Below are positions 1-7,267 of a stretch of DNA of 64,000 nt, in pieces. The notes under the pieces were generated by a model. The model was not told the DNA's origin and did no database searches. It saw only the letters and a list, made by a program, of their open reading frames with translations. The translations under genes were made by a program, and so were the position numbers. This DNA comes from Geodermatophilus sabuli (GTDB lineage Bacteria > Actinomycetota > Actinomycetes > Mycobacteriales > Geodermatophilaceae): contig NZ_OBDO01000002.1 of assembly GCF_900215145.1 (NCBI RefSeq), forward strand, positions 248,001-312,000, read 5' to 3'. How positions within the stretch are numbered: position 1 is the first letter of the stretch; the number at the start of each line of letters is the position of its first letter.

Positions 1-309
1 GGGGGCAACCCGCTGGAGGACACCTCCCTCGCCGACGGCTTCCGCGTGCTGTGGGCCACCGAGAAGCCCTTCGACTGCGTGGGCGAGCGGGCCGAGAGCG
101 CGGCGGCGATGGCGCACCTGGCGCGGAGCACGGCCTGGGGCGGCTTCCCCGTGGTGCGGGCGCTGGGGGAGGAGGCGGCCTCGTTCGCGGCGGTGACCGG
201 CGCGACGGTCGCCGGCTTCCTCGAGCCGCACGGGCCGCACGCCGTCCCCCCGGCGTACCTGGAGTCGCTGCAGCGGGTGCTGGCGGAGGCCCGCCCGCCG
301 GTCCGGTGA
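1..309 (+). CDS. C-terminal part of an unidentified protein
   Basis: The frame is open from the first base and stops at TGA 307-309, so the gene begins upstream; 102 residues are visible. They look like a soluble globular protein with no membrane segment, and I see no motif I can assign. The next gene starts on a GTG that overlaps this stop codon (GTGA), so the two are translationally coupled and probably act together. I considered DUF1445, which is fused to the glutamate cyclase domain in the mitochondrial enzyme, but I see no sign of it. The function is unknown. Confidence 0.7.
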   Translation, partial: GGNPLEDTSLADGFRVLWATEKPFDCVGERAESAAAMAHLARSTAWGGFPVVRALGEEAASFAAVTGATVAGFLEPHGPHAVPPAYLESLQRVLAEARPPVR

Positions 310-1190
310 GGGACCGCCTGGTCGCCATCGAGCAGGCGGTGCTGCGGCCGGGTGCCCGCGACGTCACCGCCCTGGGCGCCGCGGTCCGCGGCCAGCTGGG
401 GCGGCTGGCCGCCGACCTCGCCACGGCCGGGGCGGCCGGCAGCCGGGTCGGTCTGGTCACCGGCGTGCACATCGCCTGGGCGCCGGCGCCCGCGGCGGAG
501 ACCGACGGGCCGGTCGGCACCGCCGTCCTGGCCGCGGCGCTGGCCCGGATCGGCGCGGACCCGGTGGTGGTCACCGACGACCCCTGCGCCGACGTGACCC
601 GCGCCTGCCTGGACGTCCTGGGTGCCGGGCGGCTCGCGGTCGTCCCGCTCGGTGCCGACGACGCCGTCGCCGCCCGGGTCGGGGCGCTGGACCTGTCGCA
701 CCTGGTCGCCGTCGAGCGGCTGGGCCCCAACGCCGAGGGGCGGGTCATGACCATGCGGGCGGTGGACATCACGGCGTCCACCGCGCCGCTGCACGCGGCC
801 TTCGCGCTGCCCGGCCTGGTCACCGGCGCGGTCGGGGACGGCGGCAACGAGATCGGCATGGGCAACGTGCCGGCCGCCGTGGTCGCGGCCGAGGTGGCGC
901 ACGGCGAGCGGATCGCCTGCCGGGTGCCGGTGGGTGCGCTGGTGGCCGCCGGGACGTCGAACTGGGGGTGCTCGGCGCTGGTGGCCGCGCTCGCCGTCCT
1001 GGTGCCCGGGCACGGCGCGGCGCTGCGGGCGCTGCTGGACCCCGCCGTCGACGCCGCCGTGCTCGACGCGGCCACCGCGGCCGGGGCGGTCGACGGCGTC
1101 ACCGGGGCGCCGGGGGCGTCGGTGGACGGCGTGCCGGTGCCCGCCTACGCCGACCTGCTGGCCGAACTCCGGGATCTCGCCCGGGCCTAG
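306..1190 (+). CDS. D-glutamate cyclase-like protein (DUF4392)
   Basis: The family includes the C-terminal domain of mitochondrial D-glutamate cyclase, which turns D-glutamate into 5-oxo-D-proline. Of 294 residues, the family signatures seen are ETDGP (about 65-69), ERLGPN (137-142) and the glycine-rich GDGGNEIGMGN (177-187), which carries the conserved acidic residues. The protein is soluble with no signal peptide. The GTG at 306 overlaps the upstream stop and gives the full domain; the longer reading frame upstream is out-of-frame sequence of the previous gene. The TAG stop (1188-1190) is also part of the likely -10 box of the next gene. The substrate in this organism is inferred only from the family. 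Confidence 0.8.
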   Translation: MRDRLVAIEQAVLRPGARDVTALGAAVRGQLGRLAADLATAGAAGSRVGLVTGVHIAWAPAPAAETDGPVGTAVLAAALARIGADPVVVTDDPCADVTRACLDVLGAGRLAVVPLGADDAVAARVGALDLSHLVAVERLGPNAEGRVMTMRAVDITASTAPLHAAFALPGLVTGAVGDGGNEIGMGNVPAAVVAAEVAHGERIACRVPVGALVAAGTSNWGCSALVAALAVLVPGHGAALRALLDPAVDAAVLDAATAAGAVDGVTGAPGASVDGVPVPAYADLLAELRDLARA

Positions 1191-1193
1191 GCT
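1188..1193 (+). promoter_or_regulatory. -10 box of fur, overlapping the upstream stop codon
   Basis: TAGGCT followed by 7 nt and then the GTG start of the Fur-family gene, which places the transcript start at or next to the start codon (leaderless). The first three bases are the TAG stop of the preceding gene. Confidence 0.5.
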
Positions 1194-1200
1194 CACAGGC

Positions 1201-1668
1201 GTGGCCGACTCGTCCCGCACGGAGCTCGCCGCCCCCCTGGCCGAACGCCTGCGGGCGCGCGGCCTCCGGCTGACCACCCAGCGCCAGCGGGTGCTGACCG
1301 CGGTGGCCTCGCTCGAGCACGCCACGCCGGAGGCGATCAGCGCCCGGCTGCGCGAGGAGGCCGGCCCGGACGGCGCCGCCCCCGACACCTCGACGGTGTA
1401 CCGCGCCCTCGAGCTGCTCGAGCGGCTCGGACTGGTCTGGCACACCCATCTCGGCAAAGGCGCGCCGGTGTACCACGCCGCCGAGCACCCGCACCTGCAC
1501 GTCGTCTGCCAGGGCTGCGGCGCGATCGTCTCCGCCGACCCCGCGCTGCTCGACAGCGCCGCGGAACGTCTGGCCGCCGACCTGGGTTTCCAGCTGGACG
1601 TGGGGCACGTCGCGCTGTCCGGGACGTGCCGCGCCTGCCGTGAACGCGCTGGAACGGAGCACTCATGA
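1201..1668 (+). CDS. Fur family metal-responsive transcriptional repressor
   Basis: A 155-residue Fur superfamily DNA-binding repressor. The N-terminal winged helix ends in STVYRALELLERLG (from residue 64), the usual recognition-helix region. The metal-binding half has HLHVVCQGCG (98-107) and a second Cys pair, C143/C146, giving the four-cysteine structural zinc site. Sequence alone does not tell whether the regulatory metal is Fe, Zn or another, or whether it senses peroxide. The GTG at 1201 lies 7 nt after TAGGCT, consistent with a leaderless mRNA. The stop overlaps the ATG of ygfZ (ATGA), so the two are coupled. A link between metal sensing and the Fe-S factor YgfZ is plausible but inferred. 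Confidence 0.92.
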   Translation: MADSSRTELAAPLAERLRARGLRLTTQRQRVLTAVASLEHATPEAISARLREEAGPDGAAPDTSTVYRALELLERLGLVWHTHLGKGAPVYHAAEHPHLHVVCQGCGAIVSADPALLDSAAERLAADLGFQLDVGHVALSGTCRACRERAGTEHS

Positions 1669-2768
1669 CCACCTCACCCCTCCTCTCGCGCCCGGGCGCC
1701 GTCGCCGTGGAGGACGGATCCGTCCCGGCGCACTACGGCGACCCCCTGCGGGAGCAGCGCGCGCTGGCCGAGGGCGCCGGCCTGGTCGACCGCAGCGACC
1801 GGGACGTGCTGGCCGTCCCCGGCGCCGACCGGCTCACCTGGTTGCACAGCCTGACCACCCAGCACCTCGAGCGGCTGGCCGACGGCACCGGCGCGGAGGC
1901 GCTGCTGCTCTCGCCGAACGGGCACGTCGAGCACCACCTCGTCCTCGCCGACCTCGCCGGCACCACCTGGGTCGACGTCGAGCCGCGGTCCGGGGAGCAG
2001 CTGCACACCTTCCTCGACCGGATGCGCTTCATGCTGCGCGTGGAGCCGGCCCTGGTCACCGCCGAGTGGGCGCTGCTGTCGCTGGTCGGGCCCCGCGGGG
2101 CCGACGTGCTGGCCGCCGCCGGCCTGCCGGTGCCGACGGAGCCGTACGCGGTGCTCGCCGTGGACGGCGGCGGCTGGGCGCGCCGCATGCCTCCGATCGG
2201 GGACGGCGCCGACGTCGTCGACCTGCTGGTCGCGCGCTCGGAGCTGGCCGCCCGGGCCGAGGCGCTGCTCGCGGCGGGGGCGACGCCGGCCGGGCGGGAC
2301 GCCCACGAGGCGCTGCGGGTGGAGGCCCGCCGCCCGCGCTCCGGTGTCGACACCGACCACCGCACCATCCCCAACGAGACCGGCTGGCTGAGCAGCGCCG
2401 TCCACCTGGACAAGGGCTGCTACCGCGGTCAGGAGACCGTGGCCCGGGTGCACAACCTCGGCCGCCCGCCGCGGCGGCTGGTGCTCCTGCACCTCGACGG
2501 GCTCAGCGAGGAGCTGCCCGCCCCCGGGACGCCGGTGCTGAGCGGGACCCGCGAGGTGGGCCGCGCCGGCACCGTCGTCCGGCACCACGAGCTCGGCGTC
2601 ATCGCCCTGGCGCTGGTCAAGCAGTCGGTGACGGCGGACGCCGAGCTGACCGTGGGTGGCGCGCGGGCGGCGATCGACCCGGACGACGCGCAGGCGGAGC
2701 TCGACGACGCGCGCGCCGCGGCCCGCGACCGGGTGCGGGCGGTCCGGTCTGCCACCATCCAACGGTGA
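1665..2768 (+). CDS. ygfZ: YgfZ/GcvT-type folate-binding Fe-S cluster maintenance protein
   Basis: A 367-residue member of the aminomethyltransferase-like fold that binds folate and supports Fe-S enzymes. The diagnostic motif KGCYRGQE is at 250-257, with the conserved cysteine C252. The N-terminal GcvT-like region contains LTWLHSLTTQ, typical of the family. The protein is soluble. Start ATG 1665 overlaps the fur stop by 4 nt and the end overlaps the next start by 4 nt, so it sits in a coupled run. It is not the glycine-cleavage T protein: the YgfZ motif and the lack of neighbouring gcv genes argue against that. Confidence 0.9.
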   Translation: MTTSPLLSRPGAVAVEDGSVPAHYGDPLREQRALAEGAGLVDRSDRDVLAVPGADRLTWLHSLTTQHLERLADGTGAEALLLSPNGHVEHHLVLADLAGTTWVDVEPRSGEQLHTFLDRMRFMLRVEPALVTAEWALLSLVGPRGADVLAAAGLPVPTEPYAVLAVDGGGWARRMPPIGDGADVVDLLVARSELAARAEALLAAGATPAGRDAHEALRVEARRPRSGVDTDHRTIPNETGWLSSAVHLDKGCYRGQETVARVHNLGRPPRRLVLLHLDGLSEELPAPGTPVLSGTREVGRAGTVVRHHELGVIALALVKQSVTADAELTVGGARAAIDPDDAQAELDDARAAARDRVRAVRSATIQR

Positions 2769-3607
2769 GCTCCGGCACCCTGATCACGGTCGCCCCGACG
2801 GGGGCGGAGTCGGCGAAGGCCGACGTCCCGGCACTGCCGGTGACCGTCGAGGAGGTCGCGGCCACCGCGCGGGACTGCCAGGCCCTGGGCGCCGCGGTCG
2901 TCCACCTGCACGTCCGCGACGCCGAGACGCGGCCGACGCTGGACCTCGGGCGGGTCCGCGAGGTGGTCGCCGCGGTCCGGGAGTCGACCGACCTCGTCGT
3001 GCAGCTGTCCACCGGCGGGGCGGTGACCGACCCGTTCGACGCGCGCCTGGCCGTCCTCGACGCCGAGCCGGACGCCGCGTCGCTGTCGCTGGGCACGGTC
3101 AACTTCGGCCGCGACGTCTTCAGCAACCCGTGGGACCTCATCGTGGAGCTGCACACGCGGATGCAGCAGCGGGGGATCGTGCCCGAGTACGAGGTGTTCG
3201 ACCTCGGGCACCTGGCCACCCTGGCCCGGCTCCTGGACCGGTACGGCCCACCGCACGGCGGACACGTGCACGTCGACCTCGTCATGGGTGTCCCCGGCGG
3301 GATGCCCGGGACGACGCAGGCGCTGGCCGCCTGCCTGCCGCACCTGCCGCCGGGGGCGACGTTCGCCGCGACCGGCGTGGGGCGGACCTCGCTGCCGGTG
3401 ATGCTGGCCGCGCTGTCGGCCGGCGGTCACCTGCGGGTCGGCATGGAGGACACCCTGACCTACGCGCCGGGAGAGCCGGTGCGCGACAACGCGCAGCTGG
3501 TGGCCCGCGCCGCCGGCCTCGCCCGGATCGCCCAGCGCCCGCCCATGACCATCGAGGACGCCCGAGCCCTGCTCGGCATCACCACCACCGTGGAGGCCGC
3601 CCCGTGA
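2765..3607 (+). CDS. BKACE family beta-keto acid cleavage enzyme (DUF849)
   Basis: The family condenses a beta-keto acid with acetyl-CoA in a Zn-dependent retro-Claisen type reaction; the founding member is 3-keto-5-aminohexanoate cleavage enzyme. Of 280 residues, the zinc ligands are visible as H47-x-H49 in VVHLHVRD and E228 in the GMED segment. A TIM barrel is expected from the family. The substrate cannot be told from sequence, and no lysine-fermentation genes lie nearby, so the name Kce would be unsafe. GTG 2765 overlaps the ygfZ stop and the end overlaps rsiG, both by 4 nt. Confidence 0.85.
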   Translation: MSSGTLITVAPTGAESAKADVPALPVTVEEVAATARDCQALGAAVVHLHVRDAETRPTLDLGRVREVVAAVRESTDLVVQLSTGGAVTDPFDARLAVLDAEPDAASLSLGTVNFGRDVFSNPWDLIVELHTRMQQRGIVPEYEVFDLGHLATLARLLDRYGPPHGGHVHVDLVMGVPGGMPGTTQALAACLPHLPPGATFAATGVGRTSLPVMLAALSAGGHLRVGMEDTLTYAPGEPVRDNAQLVARAAGLARIAQRPPMTIEDARALLGITTTVEAAP

Positions 3608-4164
3608 CCCCCGAACCGACGCCCGCCGGCGGCGCCGCCGTCGACGCGCTGCTCGACCCCGGCTTCCTCGAGGCCGCCGTGCAGCGGCCGATGGCCGACG
3701 TACGCGCGTTGCGTCGCAAGGCCGAGCAGGAGGAGGTCAACCTCTCCTACACCCGCCGCCTGCTGCAGGGCCGGCTGGACATCGTGCGCCGCGAGCTGCA
3801 GCGCCGCGCCGAGCACGACGGCCGGTCGCTGGTCGACCTGCTGCCGGAGATCCTCGCGGAGAAGGGCCGCGGCCCCGCGCACGGCCTGGGCCGGCACCAG
3901 ACCGTGCAGCCGGCCGCGCCCGAGGAGTACGAGTCCTGGGTGAACGGGCTGACCCGCGGCATCGACCTGTCCACGGTCCCCGAGCTGAGCGACGCCGACC
4001 TGGAGACGGCCGCCCGCGCGCTGGCCGCGGCCGAGACGTCGTTGTCGGAGCGCCGGCGCGGCGTGCAGCAGGTGATGGACGGGCTGGCCGCGGAGCTGGG
4101 CCGCCGCTACCAGAACGGCGAGGCCGACGTCGCCGCGCTCCTCGCCGACGAGGCCCGCCACTGA
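3604..4164 (+). CDS. rsiG: RsiG-type c-di-GMP-binding anti-sigma factor
   Basis: A 186-residue helical protein with two perfect copies of the RsiG motif E(X)3S(X)2R(X)3Q(X)3D. The first uses E44, S48, R51, Q55 and D59; the second uses E144, S148, R151, Q155 and D159, exactly 100 residues later. In Streptomyces this protein holds the sigma factor WhiG when loaded with c-di-GMP, and each motif helix contributes to nucleotide binding. A linker with a conserved-looking EEYESWVNGL segment joins the helices. GTG 3604 overlaps the BKACE stop. The target here is probably a WhiG/FliA-type sigma factor, which is not in this window. It is often annotated as aerial mycelium formation protein. Confidence 0.85.
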   Translation: MTPEPTPAGGAAVDALLDPGFLEAAVQRPMADVRALRRKAEQEEVNLSYTRRLLQGRLDIVRRELQRRAEHDGRSLVDLLPEILAEKGRGPAHGLGRHQTVQPAAPEEYESWVNGLTRGIDLSTVPELSDADLETAARALAAAETSLSERRRGVQQVMDGLAAELGRRYQNGEADVAALLADEARH

Positions 4165-4184
4165 ACGAGGACCGCTCGTCCCCC

Positions 4185-4212
4185 CACGCTCGGCGCGGGG
4201 CCCGGGAGCGTG
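4185..4212 (+). terminator. Hairpin after rsiG
   Basis: CACGCTC (4185-4191) pairs with GAGCGTG (4206-4212) around a GC-rich loop. There is no U-tract. It resembles the other hairpins found after operon ends in this window. Confidence 0.35.
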
Positions 4213-4247
4213 ACCGTTCCAGCACGTCGCCATGGCCGGAGAACCCG

Positions 4248-5192
4248 GTGCTCGTGGAGGTGTGGCGCTCGGGGTTCCTCGAGTCGGTGCACCGCGGGGC
4301 GGTCGTCGTCGTCGGCCCGGACGGCGACGTGCTGGCGTCTGCCGGCGACGTCGAGCGGCCGGTCCTCCCCCGGTCGGCGAACAAGCCGGTGCAGGCCACC
4401 GCGCTGCTGGCCGCCGGCTGGGCGCCCCGCTCCGGGGAGGAACTCGCCATCGGGGCCGGCTCGCACTCCGGGGAGGACGGGCACCGGGAGCTCGCGGCGG
4501 CGGTGCTGGCTGCGGCCGGCCTGGGGCCCGACGACCTCGGCTGCCCGCCCGCGCTGCCCCAGCACGAACCCACCCGCGCGGGCTGGCTCGCGACCGGGCG
4601 GGAACCGGAGCGGCTGGCCATGAACTGCTCCGGCAAGCACGCCGCGATGCTCGCGGCCTGCGTGGCGGCCGGCTGGCCGACCCAGGGCTACCTGGACCGC
4701 GGGCACCCGCTGCAGCGGGCGATCGAGGCGCGGCTCGGCGAGGCCGCCGGGACGCCGGTCAGCGCCGTCGTCGTCGACGGCTGTGGCGCACCGCAGCACG
4801 CGCTGCCGCTGACCGGGCTGGCTCGAGCGGTGTCCTCGCTGGTGGAGGCGCCGCCGGGCAGCCGGGAGCGGGCGGTGGCCGACGCGATGCGGACCCACCC
4901 GTGGTTCGTCGCCGGCACCGGACGCGAGGACACCGACCTGATGCGCGCCGTGGACGGGCTCCTGGTCAAGGGCGGTGCCGACGGCGTGCACGTGGCCGCG
5001 GTGCCCGGCCGGGGCGCGGTCGCGCTGAAGCTGGACGACGGCGGCGAGCGGGGTCGCACCCCGGCCCTGTGCGCGGGCCTGCGCCGGCTCGGCGTCCCGG
5101 CGGAGCGCCTGGGCCCGTGGTCGCTGCTCCCCGTGTCCGGCGGGGACGGCGTGGTCGGCGAGGTGTGCTCGGCCGTGACGTTCGGGAGTTGA
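4248..5192 (+). CDS. Asparaginase (class 3, Rhizobium etli AnsA-type)
   Basis: Hydrolyses L-asparagine to aspartate and ammonia. The 314 residues match PF06089 rather than the E. coli type. Candidate catalytic residues fit the R. etli enzyme: the S43-x-x-K46 pair in RSANKP, C127 and K130 in NCSGKH, and C179 in VDGCGAP. No signal peptide, so it is cytoplasmic. GTG 4248 starts the conserved LVEVWRSGF N-terminus; the short upstream extension adds nothing conserved. It stands alone between rsiG and the XRE regulator, with about 90 nt on each side. Confidence 0.88.
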   Translation: MLVEVWRSGFLESVHRGAVVVVGPDGDVLASAGDVERPVLPRSANKPVQATALLAAGWAPRSGEELAIGAGSHSGEDGHRELAAAVLAAAGLGPDDLGCPPALPQHEPTRAGWLATGREPERLAMNCSGKHAAMLAACVAAGWPTQGYLDRGHPLQRAIEARLGEAAGTPVSAVVVDGCGAPQHALPLTGLARAVSSLVEAPPGSRERAVADAMRTHPWFVAGTGREDTDLMRAVDGLLVKGGADGVHVAAVPGRGAVALKLDDGGERGRTPALCAGLRRLGVPAERLGPWSLLPVSGGDGVVGEVCSAVTFGS

Positions 5193-5244
5193 GCCGGACC
5201 GTCGGACTGTGAGACGTGTCACGCCCTGGTGCTTGCTGTACCGC

Positions 5245-5273
5245 TTGCAAGAGCTAGCACCTGTGGCTAGCGT
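5245..5273 (+). promoter_or_regulatory. Promoter of the XRE regulator with twin GCTAGC sites
   Basis: -35 TTGCAA (5245-5250), a 17-nt spacer and -10 TAGCGT (5268-5273), then 7 nt to the GTG at 5281, which predicts a leaderless transcript. Two perfect palindromes GCTAGC (5253-5258 and 5266-5271) lie in the spacer and across the -10, 13 bp apart. The position suits autorepression by the XRE protein; that is inference. Confidence 0.6.
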
Positions 5274-5280
5274 TGCTGGT

Positions 5281-5793
5281 GTGCAGAAGCCCGGTGAGTT
5301 CGTCCGCGAGCAGGTGACCACCGTCCGCGAGAAGGTGGACCAGCTCGCGGGCAGCGTCGCGGAGACGGTGGCCGCCGAGCGGTCCAAGGTCTCGGCGACC
5401 AGCTCGCAGGTGGGCGACTTCATCCGGGAGCAGCGCAGCGCCGCGCGGGTGTCCCTGCGGGAACTCGCCCGCAGCGCGGGGGTGAGCAACCCCTACCTCT
5501 CCCAGGTGGAGCGGGGCCTGCGCAAGCCGTCGGCGGAGATCCTCGCCGCCATCGCCAAGGGCCTGAAGATCTCGGCCGAGACGCTGTACGAGCAGGCCGG
5601 GATCCTCGACCGCCGCGCCGGCAACCCCGACACCGTGGCCGCGATCCGCAACGACGAGTCGCTGTCCGAGCGGCACAAGGCCGTCCTGCTCGAGCTCTAC
5701 GAGACCTACGTCCGTGAGCACGCCGCGACCCCGCCCGCTGCACCGACCACAGCTCCCCACACCACCCCCAGCCCCTCGAAGGAGTCCGCATGA
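5281..5793 (+). CDS. XRE family regulator paired with the HbhA-like gene
   Basis: A 170-residue DNA-binding protein. Residues 1-45 form a charged amphipathic helix, unusual for XRE proteins. An HTH_3 domain follows at about 50-110 (LRELARSAGVSNPYLSQVERG, split by the turn), and the C-terminal 55 residues end in a Pro/Thr tail. The same regulator-HbhA pairing is known as Rv0474-Rv0475 in M. tuberculosis. GTG 5281 was chosen over an upstream ATG because the promoter places the transcript start there and the extra residues are not conserved-looking. The stop overlaps the next ATG by 4 nt. Likely autoregulated through the GCTAGC pair. Confidence 0.88.
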   Translation: MQKPGEFVREQVTTVREKVDQLAGSVAETVAAERSKVSATSSQVGDFIREQRSAARVSLRELARSAGVSNPYLSQVERGLRKPSAEILAAIAKGLKISAETLYEQAGILDRRAGNPDTVAAIRNDESLSERHKAVLLELYETYVREHAATPPAAPTTAPHTTPSPSKESA

Positions 5794-6563
5794 GCACCAC
5801 CGAGACCCTCAAGAAGGTCGGCGAGACCGTCGTCGTCCAGAACAAGACCGTCCTGCTGGCCGCCGTCGGCGCCGGTGACCTGGCCGTCGAGCGCGCCCGC
5901 GCCGTCGTCGGGACGCTGCGCTCGCGCGCCGAGGCCCTGCCGGGCGAGGCCCAGGTCCAGGCCGACCTGGCCGCCAAGGAGGCCCGCACCCGCGCCGAGG
6001 AGGCCGCCGGCCGCGCCCGTGACGCCGTGCAGTCCGCCCGCACGTCGGCCCAGCACGTGGCCGCCGCCGTCCGCCCCGAGTCGGTCAAGAGCACCGTGAC
6101 CGACCTGGTCAGCACCGCCCGCACCCAGGCGGTCGCCACCCTCGAGTCCCTCGCGGTCCGCGGTGGCGAGGTCGTCGAGGAGCTGCGTCGCCAGCCGACC
6201 TTCCGCAAGGTCGTCTTCCGTGCCGAGCGCGCCGTGGACGTGGTCGAGGACCGTCTCGAGGACGTCCTCGAGGAGACCGCCGAGACCGTCGCCGAGGCCT
6301 CCAACGAGGTCACCTCGGTGGCCCAGAAGGCCGCGGCGAAGACCGCCAAGGTCGTCGACGCCGCCGAGGAGAAGACGGCCCAGGCCGCCGACACCGCCAA
6401 GGCCACCATCGCCGAGGCCGACGTCACCGAGCCGGCCAAGCCCGTCAAGAAGAGCTCGGCCGCGCGCAAGAGCACCCCGGCGAAGGCCTCGGTCCGCGTC
6501 AGCCGCGCTCGCACTGCGAAGCGGACCGACCCGACCGTGGTGCCGGCCAAGAGCGACAGCTGA
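5790..6563 (+). CDS. HbhA-like heparin-binding/helical surface protein
   Basis: A 257-residue, Ala/Glu/Lys-rich, almost wholly helical protein with coiled-coil character, no signal peptide and no membrane span. The last 45 residues are lysine-rich (KPVKKSSAARK and similar), like the methylated lysine-rich adhesin tail of mycobacterial HbhA. In M. tuberculosis HbhA is a surface adhesin also linked to lipid inclusions; whether it binds host glycans in a soil-type organism is doubtful, so a cell-envelope or storage role is as likely. ATG 5790 is coupled to the regulator by a 4-nt overlap. Two strong hairpins follow the stop. Confidence 0.8.
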   Translation: MSTTETLKKVGETVVVQNKTVLLAAVGAGDLAVERARAVVGTLRSRAEALPGEAQVQADLAAKEARTRAEEAAGRARDAVQSARTSAQHVAAAVRPESVKSTVTDLVSTARTQAVATLESLAVRGGEVVEELRRQPTFRKVVFRAERAVDVVEDRLEDVLEETAETVAEASNEVTSVAQKAAAKTAKVVDAAEEKTAQAADTAKATIAEADVTEPAKPVKKSSAARKSTPAKASVRVSRARTAKRTDPTVVPAKSDS

Positions 6564-6568
6564 GAGAG

Positions 6569-6593
6569 GGTCCCCTGCTCCCCGCAGGGGACC
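6569..6593 (+). terminator. First hairpin after the HbhA-like gene
   Basis: A 10-bp perfect stem GGTCCCCTGC / GCAGGGGACC around a 5-nt loop, starting 6 nt after the stop. Confidence 0.65.
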
Positions 6594-6602
6594 GATGACA
6601 GG

Positions 6603-6639
6603 ACAGGGCCCCGGAGCGCACCGCGCTCCGGGGCCCTGT
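6603..6639 (+). terminator. Second, 17-bp perfect hairpin
   Basis: Arms 6603-6619 and 6623-6639 are perfectly complementary over 17 bp with a 3-nt loop, the strongest hairpin in the window. With the first hairpin it isolates the XRE-HbhA operon from DUF2516. Confidence 0.75.
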
Positions 6640-6733
6640 GCCGTGCCGGGGCGGAACCGTGACGCCGTGCCCCCGACGGGTGGTGGCGTGACCGGGGCGC
6701 CGCGCGCACCCCGGGTTGCGGCGCTCCTGCGGG

Positions 6734-6739
6734 TACCCT
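6734..6739 (+). promoter_or_regulatory. -10 box of the DUF2516 gene
   Basis: TACCCT, then 6 nt, then the ATG at 6746; leaderless pattern. No convincing -35. Confidence 0.4.
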
Positions 6740-6745
6740 CCGAGC

Positions 6746-7033
6746 ATGCTGTCCTTCGACGGGGTCATCTACCTGGGCCTGTACTACGGCGCCCTGGTGT
6801 TGACCGCGTACGCCCTCGTCGACGCGCTGATCCGGCCGGCGGCCGGCTACGTCGCGGCGGGCAAGCTGACGAAGCCCGCCTGGGCGGCGATCACCGGGCT
6901 CGCGGTGCTCGTCGTCTTCTGGCAGGGCCCGATGAGCTTCCTGGGCTTGCCGGCGATCATCGCCGCGATCGTCTACCTGGTCGACGTCCGGCCCGCCGTC
7001 CGCGGCCTGCGCCGCGGCGGCAGCAGCTGGTGA
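6746..7033 (+). CDS. DUF2516 family membrane protein
   Basis: A 95-residue integral membrane protein with three hydrophobic stretches (about 5-27, 47-62 and 64-80) and a basic C-terminus (RRGGSSW). It matches the DUF2516 family; the M. tuberculosis gene after hbhA, Rv0476, also encodes a small membrane protein. Function unknown. ATG 6746 fits both the hydrophobic start and the -10 box. It ends 7 nt before the stop of the convergent PspC gene. Confidence 0.8.
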   Translation: MLSFDGVIYLGLYYGALVLTAYALVDALIRPAAGYVAAGKLTKPAWAAITGLAVLVVFWQGPMSFLGLPAIIAAIVYLVDVRPAVRGLRRGGSSW

Positions 7034-7040
7034 CGACGGG

Positions 7041-7244
7041 TCAGTAGCCGCGGTCCGCGGGGATGACGATCCACAGCACCAGGTAGGCGATGAACTGCGG
7101 CCCGGGCAGGATGCAGGAGAGCACGAACGCCAGGCGCAGCCCGGAGGTCGACAGGCCGTAGCGCCGGGCGATGCCTGAGCAGACCCCTGCGATCACCTTG
7201 TTCCGGGTGTCGCGACGCAGCGGGGGGCGGACGGGCGAGGTCAT
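7041..7244 (-). CDS. PspC domain protein
   Basis: 67 residues that are almost only a PspC domain: a basic N-terminus, the signature NKVIAGVCSGIARRYGL (about 16-32), then one hydrophobic helix (LAFVLSCILPGPQFIAYLVL, about 38-57). The family senses or buffers envelope stress in larger proteins; this minimal form has no sensor kinase part. The ATG lies 7 nt downstream of TAGGGT on the minus strand, so it is probably leaderless and shares a divergent promoter with the macro-domain gene. Confidence 0.85.
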   Translation of the reverse strand: MTSPVRPPLRRDTRNKVIAGVCSGIARRYGLSTSGLRLAFVLSCILPGPQFIAYLVLWIVIPADRGY

Positions 7245-7251
7245 GCGCCCG

Positions 7252-7261
7252 ACCCTACGGT
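7252..7261. promoter_or_regulatory. Overlapping divergent -10 boxes (pspC / macro domain)
   Basis: TAGGGT on the minus strand (7257-7252) is 7 nt from the PspC ATG. TACGGT on the plus strand (7256-7261) is 6 nt from the GTG of the macro-domain gene. The two boxes share bases 7256-7257, so the promoters should compete. Confidence 0.45.
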
Positions 7262-7267
7262 CCAGAC

